Part shown: positions 63,820 through 64,000 of the stretch, piece after piece | How the letters are laid out: each line of letters opens with the position of its first letter | How positions within the stretch are numbered: the first letter of the stretch is position 1 | NCBI GenBank assembly: GCA_963714325.1 | Contig: CAVQOB010000010.1 | Span: 124,001-188,000 of the forward strand | Origin: CAVQOB01 sp963714325 | GTDB taxonomy: Bacteria; Pseudomonadota; Alphaproteobacteria; Rhizobiales; Hyphomicrobiaceae | Length of the DNA: 64,000 nucleotides | Direction: 5' to 3' | The notes under the pieces: generated by a model | Seen by the model: only the letters and a program-made list of their open reading frames with translations | What the model was told of the DNA's origin: nothing | Databases searched by the model: none | Translations under genes and position numbers: made by a program

Positions 63820-64000
63820 CTACGCATTCTCGAAACGTCGCTGCATTCCGCTGGAACCCGCAACCAGACTCTCAACGCGCGCAGCGGGGAGTTCAATCGC
63901 GCCAAAGCCCCAACTCTGCGGCAATGCGCCAGTCGCTCCAACACCGGGCGGGCGTTCTACCGAGAAGCTCAGACAATCGTCAATCACCTCGACCACCACC
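63820..64000 (-). CDS. Unknown protein, C-terminal fragment
   Basis: An open minus-strand frame enters from the right edge and stops at TAG (63820-63822). Its 59 visible residues include VVVEVIDDCLSFSVERPPGV and LPQSWGFGAIELPAARVESL, with coding-like composition. It is upstream of the GT2 gene at 63744 on the same strand. It could be the end of a carbohydrate-binding domain such as that of a Wzt-like ABC ATPase, but the fragment is too short to say. Confidence 0.5.
   Translation of the reverse strand, partial: VVVEVIDDCLSFSVERPPGVGATGALPQSWGFGAIELPAARVESLVAGSSGMQRRFENA

Overview
The window looks like a high-GC chromosome segment of an alphaproteobacterium, most likely in the Hyphomicrobiales (Rhizobiales). 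Supporting signs are an EipB-type periplasmic protein, a TAXI-type solute receptor with its own membrane segments, the codon use, frequent ATGA/GTGA gene overlaps, and intergenic palindromes of the CTCACCCTAACCCTCTCCCC kind common in that order. This placement is inferred from gene content and was not tested by a search. One tRNA gene (Leu, anticodon GAG) is present. There is no rRNA, CRISPR array or intact insertion sequence.

Region 1 (1-18 kb) is ordinary core and metabolic sequence: two EamA-type exporters, a methyltransferase, a secreted barrel-like protein, two adjacent RidA proteins, a glycerophosphodiester phosphodiesterase, EipB, a TAXI receptor, a protein with four acidic-loop repeats, CcdA with a small secreted protein, a homocysteine-methyltransferase-like enzyme, an oligopeptide-type ABC importer without its ATPases, and a secreted M14 metallopeptidase.

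Region 2 (18-37 kb) is envelope and housekeeping: an L,D-transpeptidase, a large class A PBP-like protein, a repetitive RTX protein, MoeA, a solo MreB, a CapA-like protein, PccA, gamma-glutamyltransferase, acylphosphatase, LipB and tRNA-Leu. It also holds most of the small repeats: two nearly identical MITE-like elements with CTAG ends in opposite orientation (26.5 and 36.7 kb), a 185-bp internally deleted IS remnant (31.4 kb), and short tandem repeats in gene leaders. The first MITE lies exactly between mreB and the capA-like gene, and its two CTAG borders supply both stop codons.

Region 3 (37-64 kb) is a surface-polysaccharide locus. It has a NusG-like regulator, a GDP-mannose 3,5-epimerase-like enzyme, a Wza-type export lipoprotein, a Wzc/ExoP-type co-polymerase whose Walker A lysine is replaced by valine, a carbamoyltransferase, a class III PLP enzyme, and a tightly overlapping minus-strand run: C-methyltransferase, rfbF, PIG-L deacetylase, methyltransferase, rfbG and a DUF4910 protein. 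The predicted route is glucose-1-phosphate to CDP-glucose to CDP-4-keto-6-deoxyglucose, then branching by C-methylation and epimerisation. No dideoxy-sugar dehydrase (RfbH) is visible, so the product is probably an unusual branched CDP-6-deoxysugar; this is the best candidate for an undescribed system here. The right end carries glycosyltransferases and two pyruvyltransferases in what looks like a duplicated module with a decayed GT4 copy, and a truncated same-strand gene at the edge. No Wzx, Wzy or priming transferase is seen, so the locus probably continues beyond the window.
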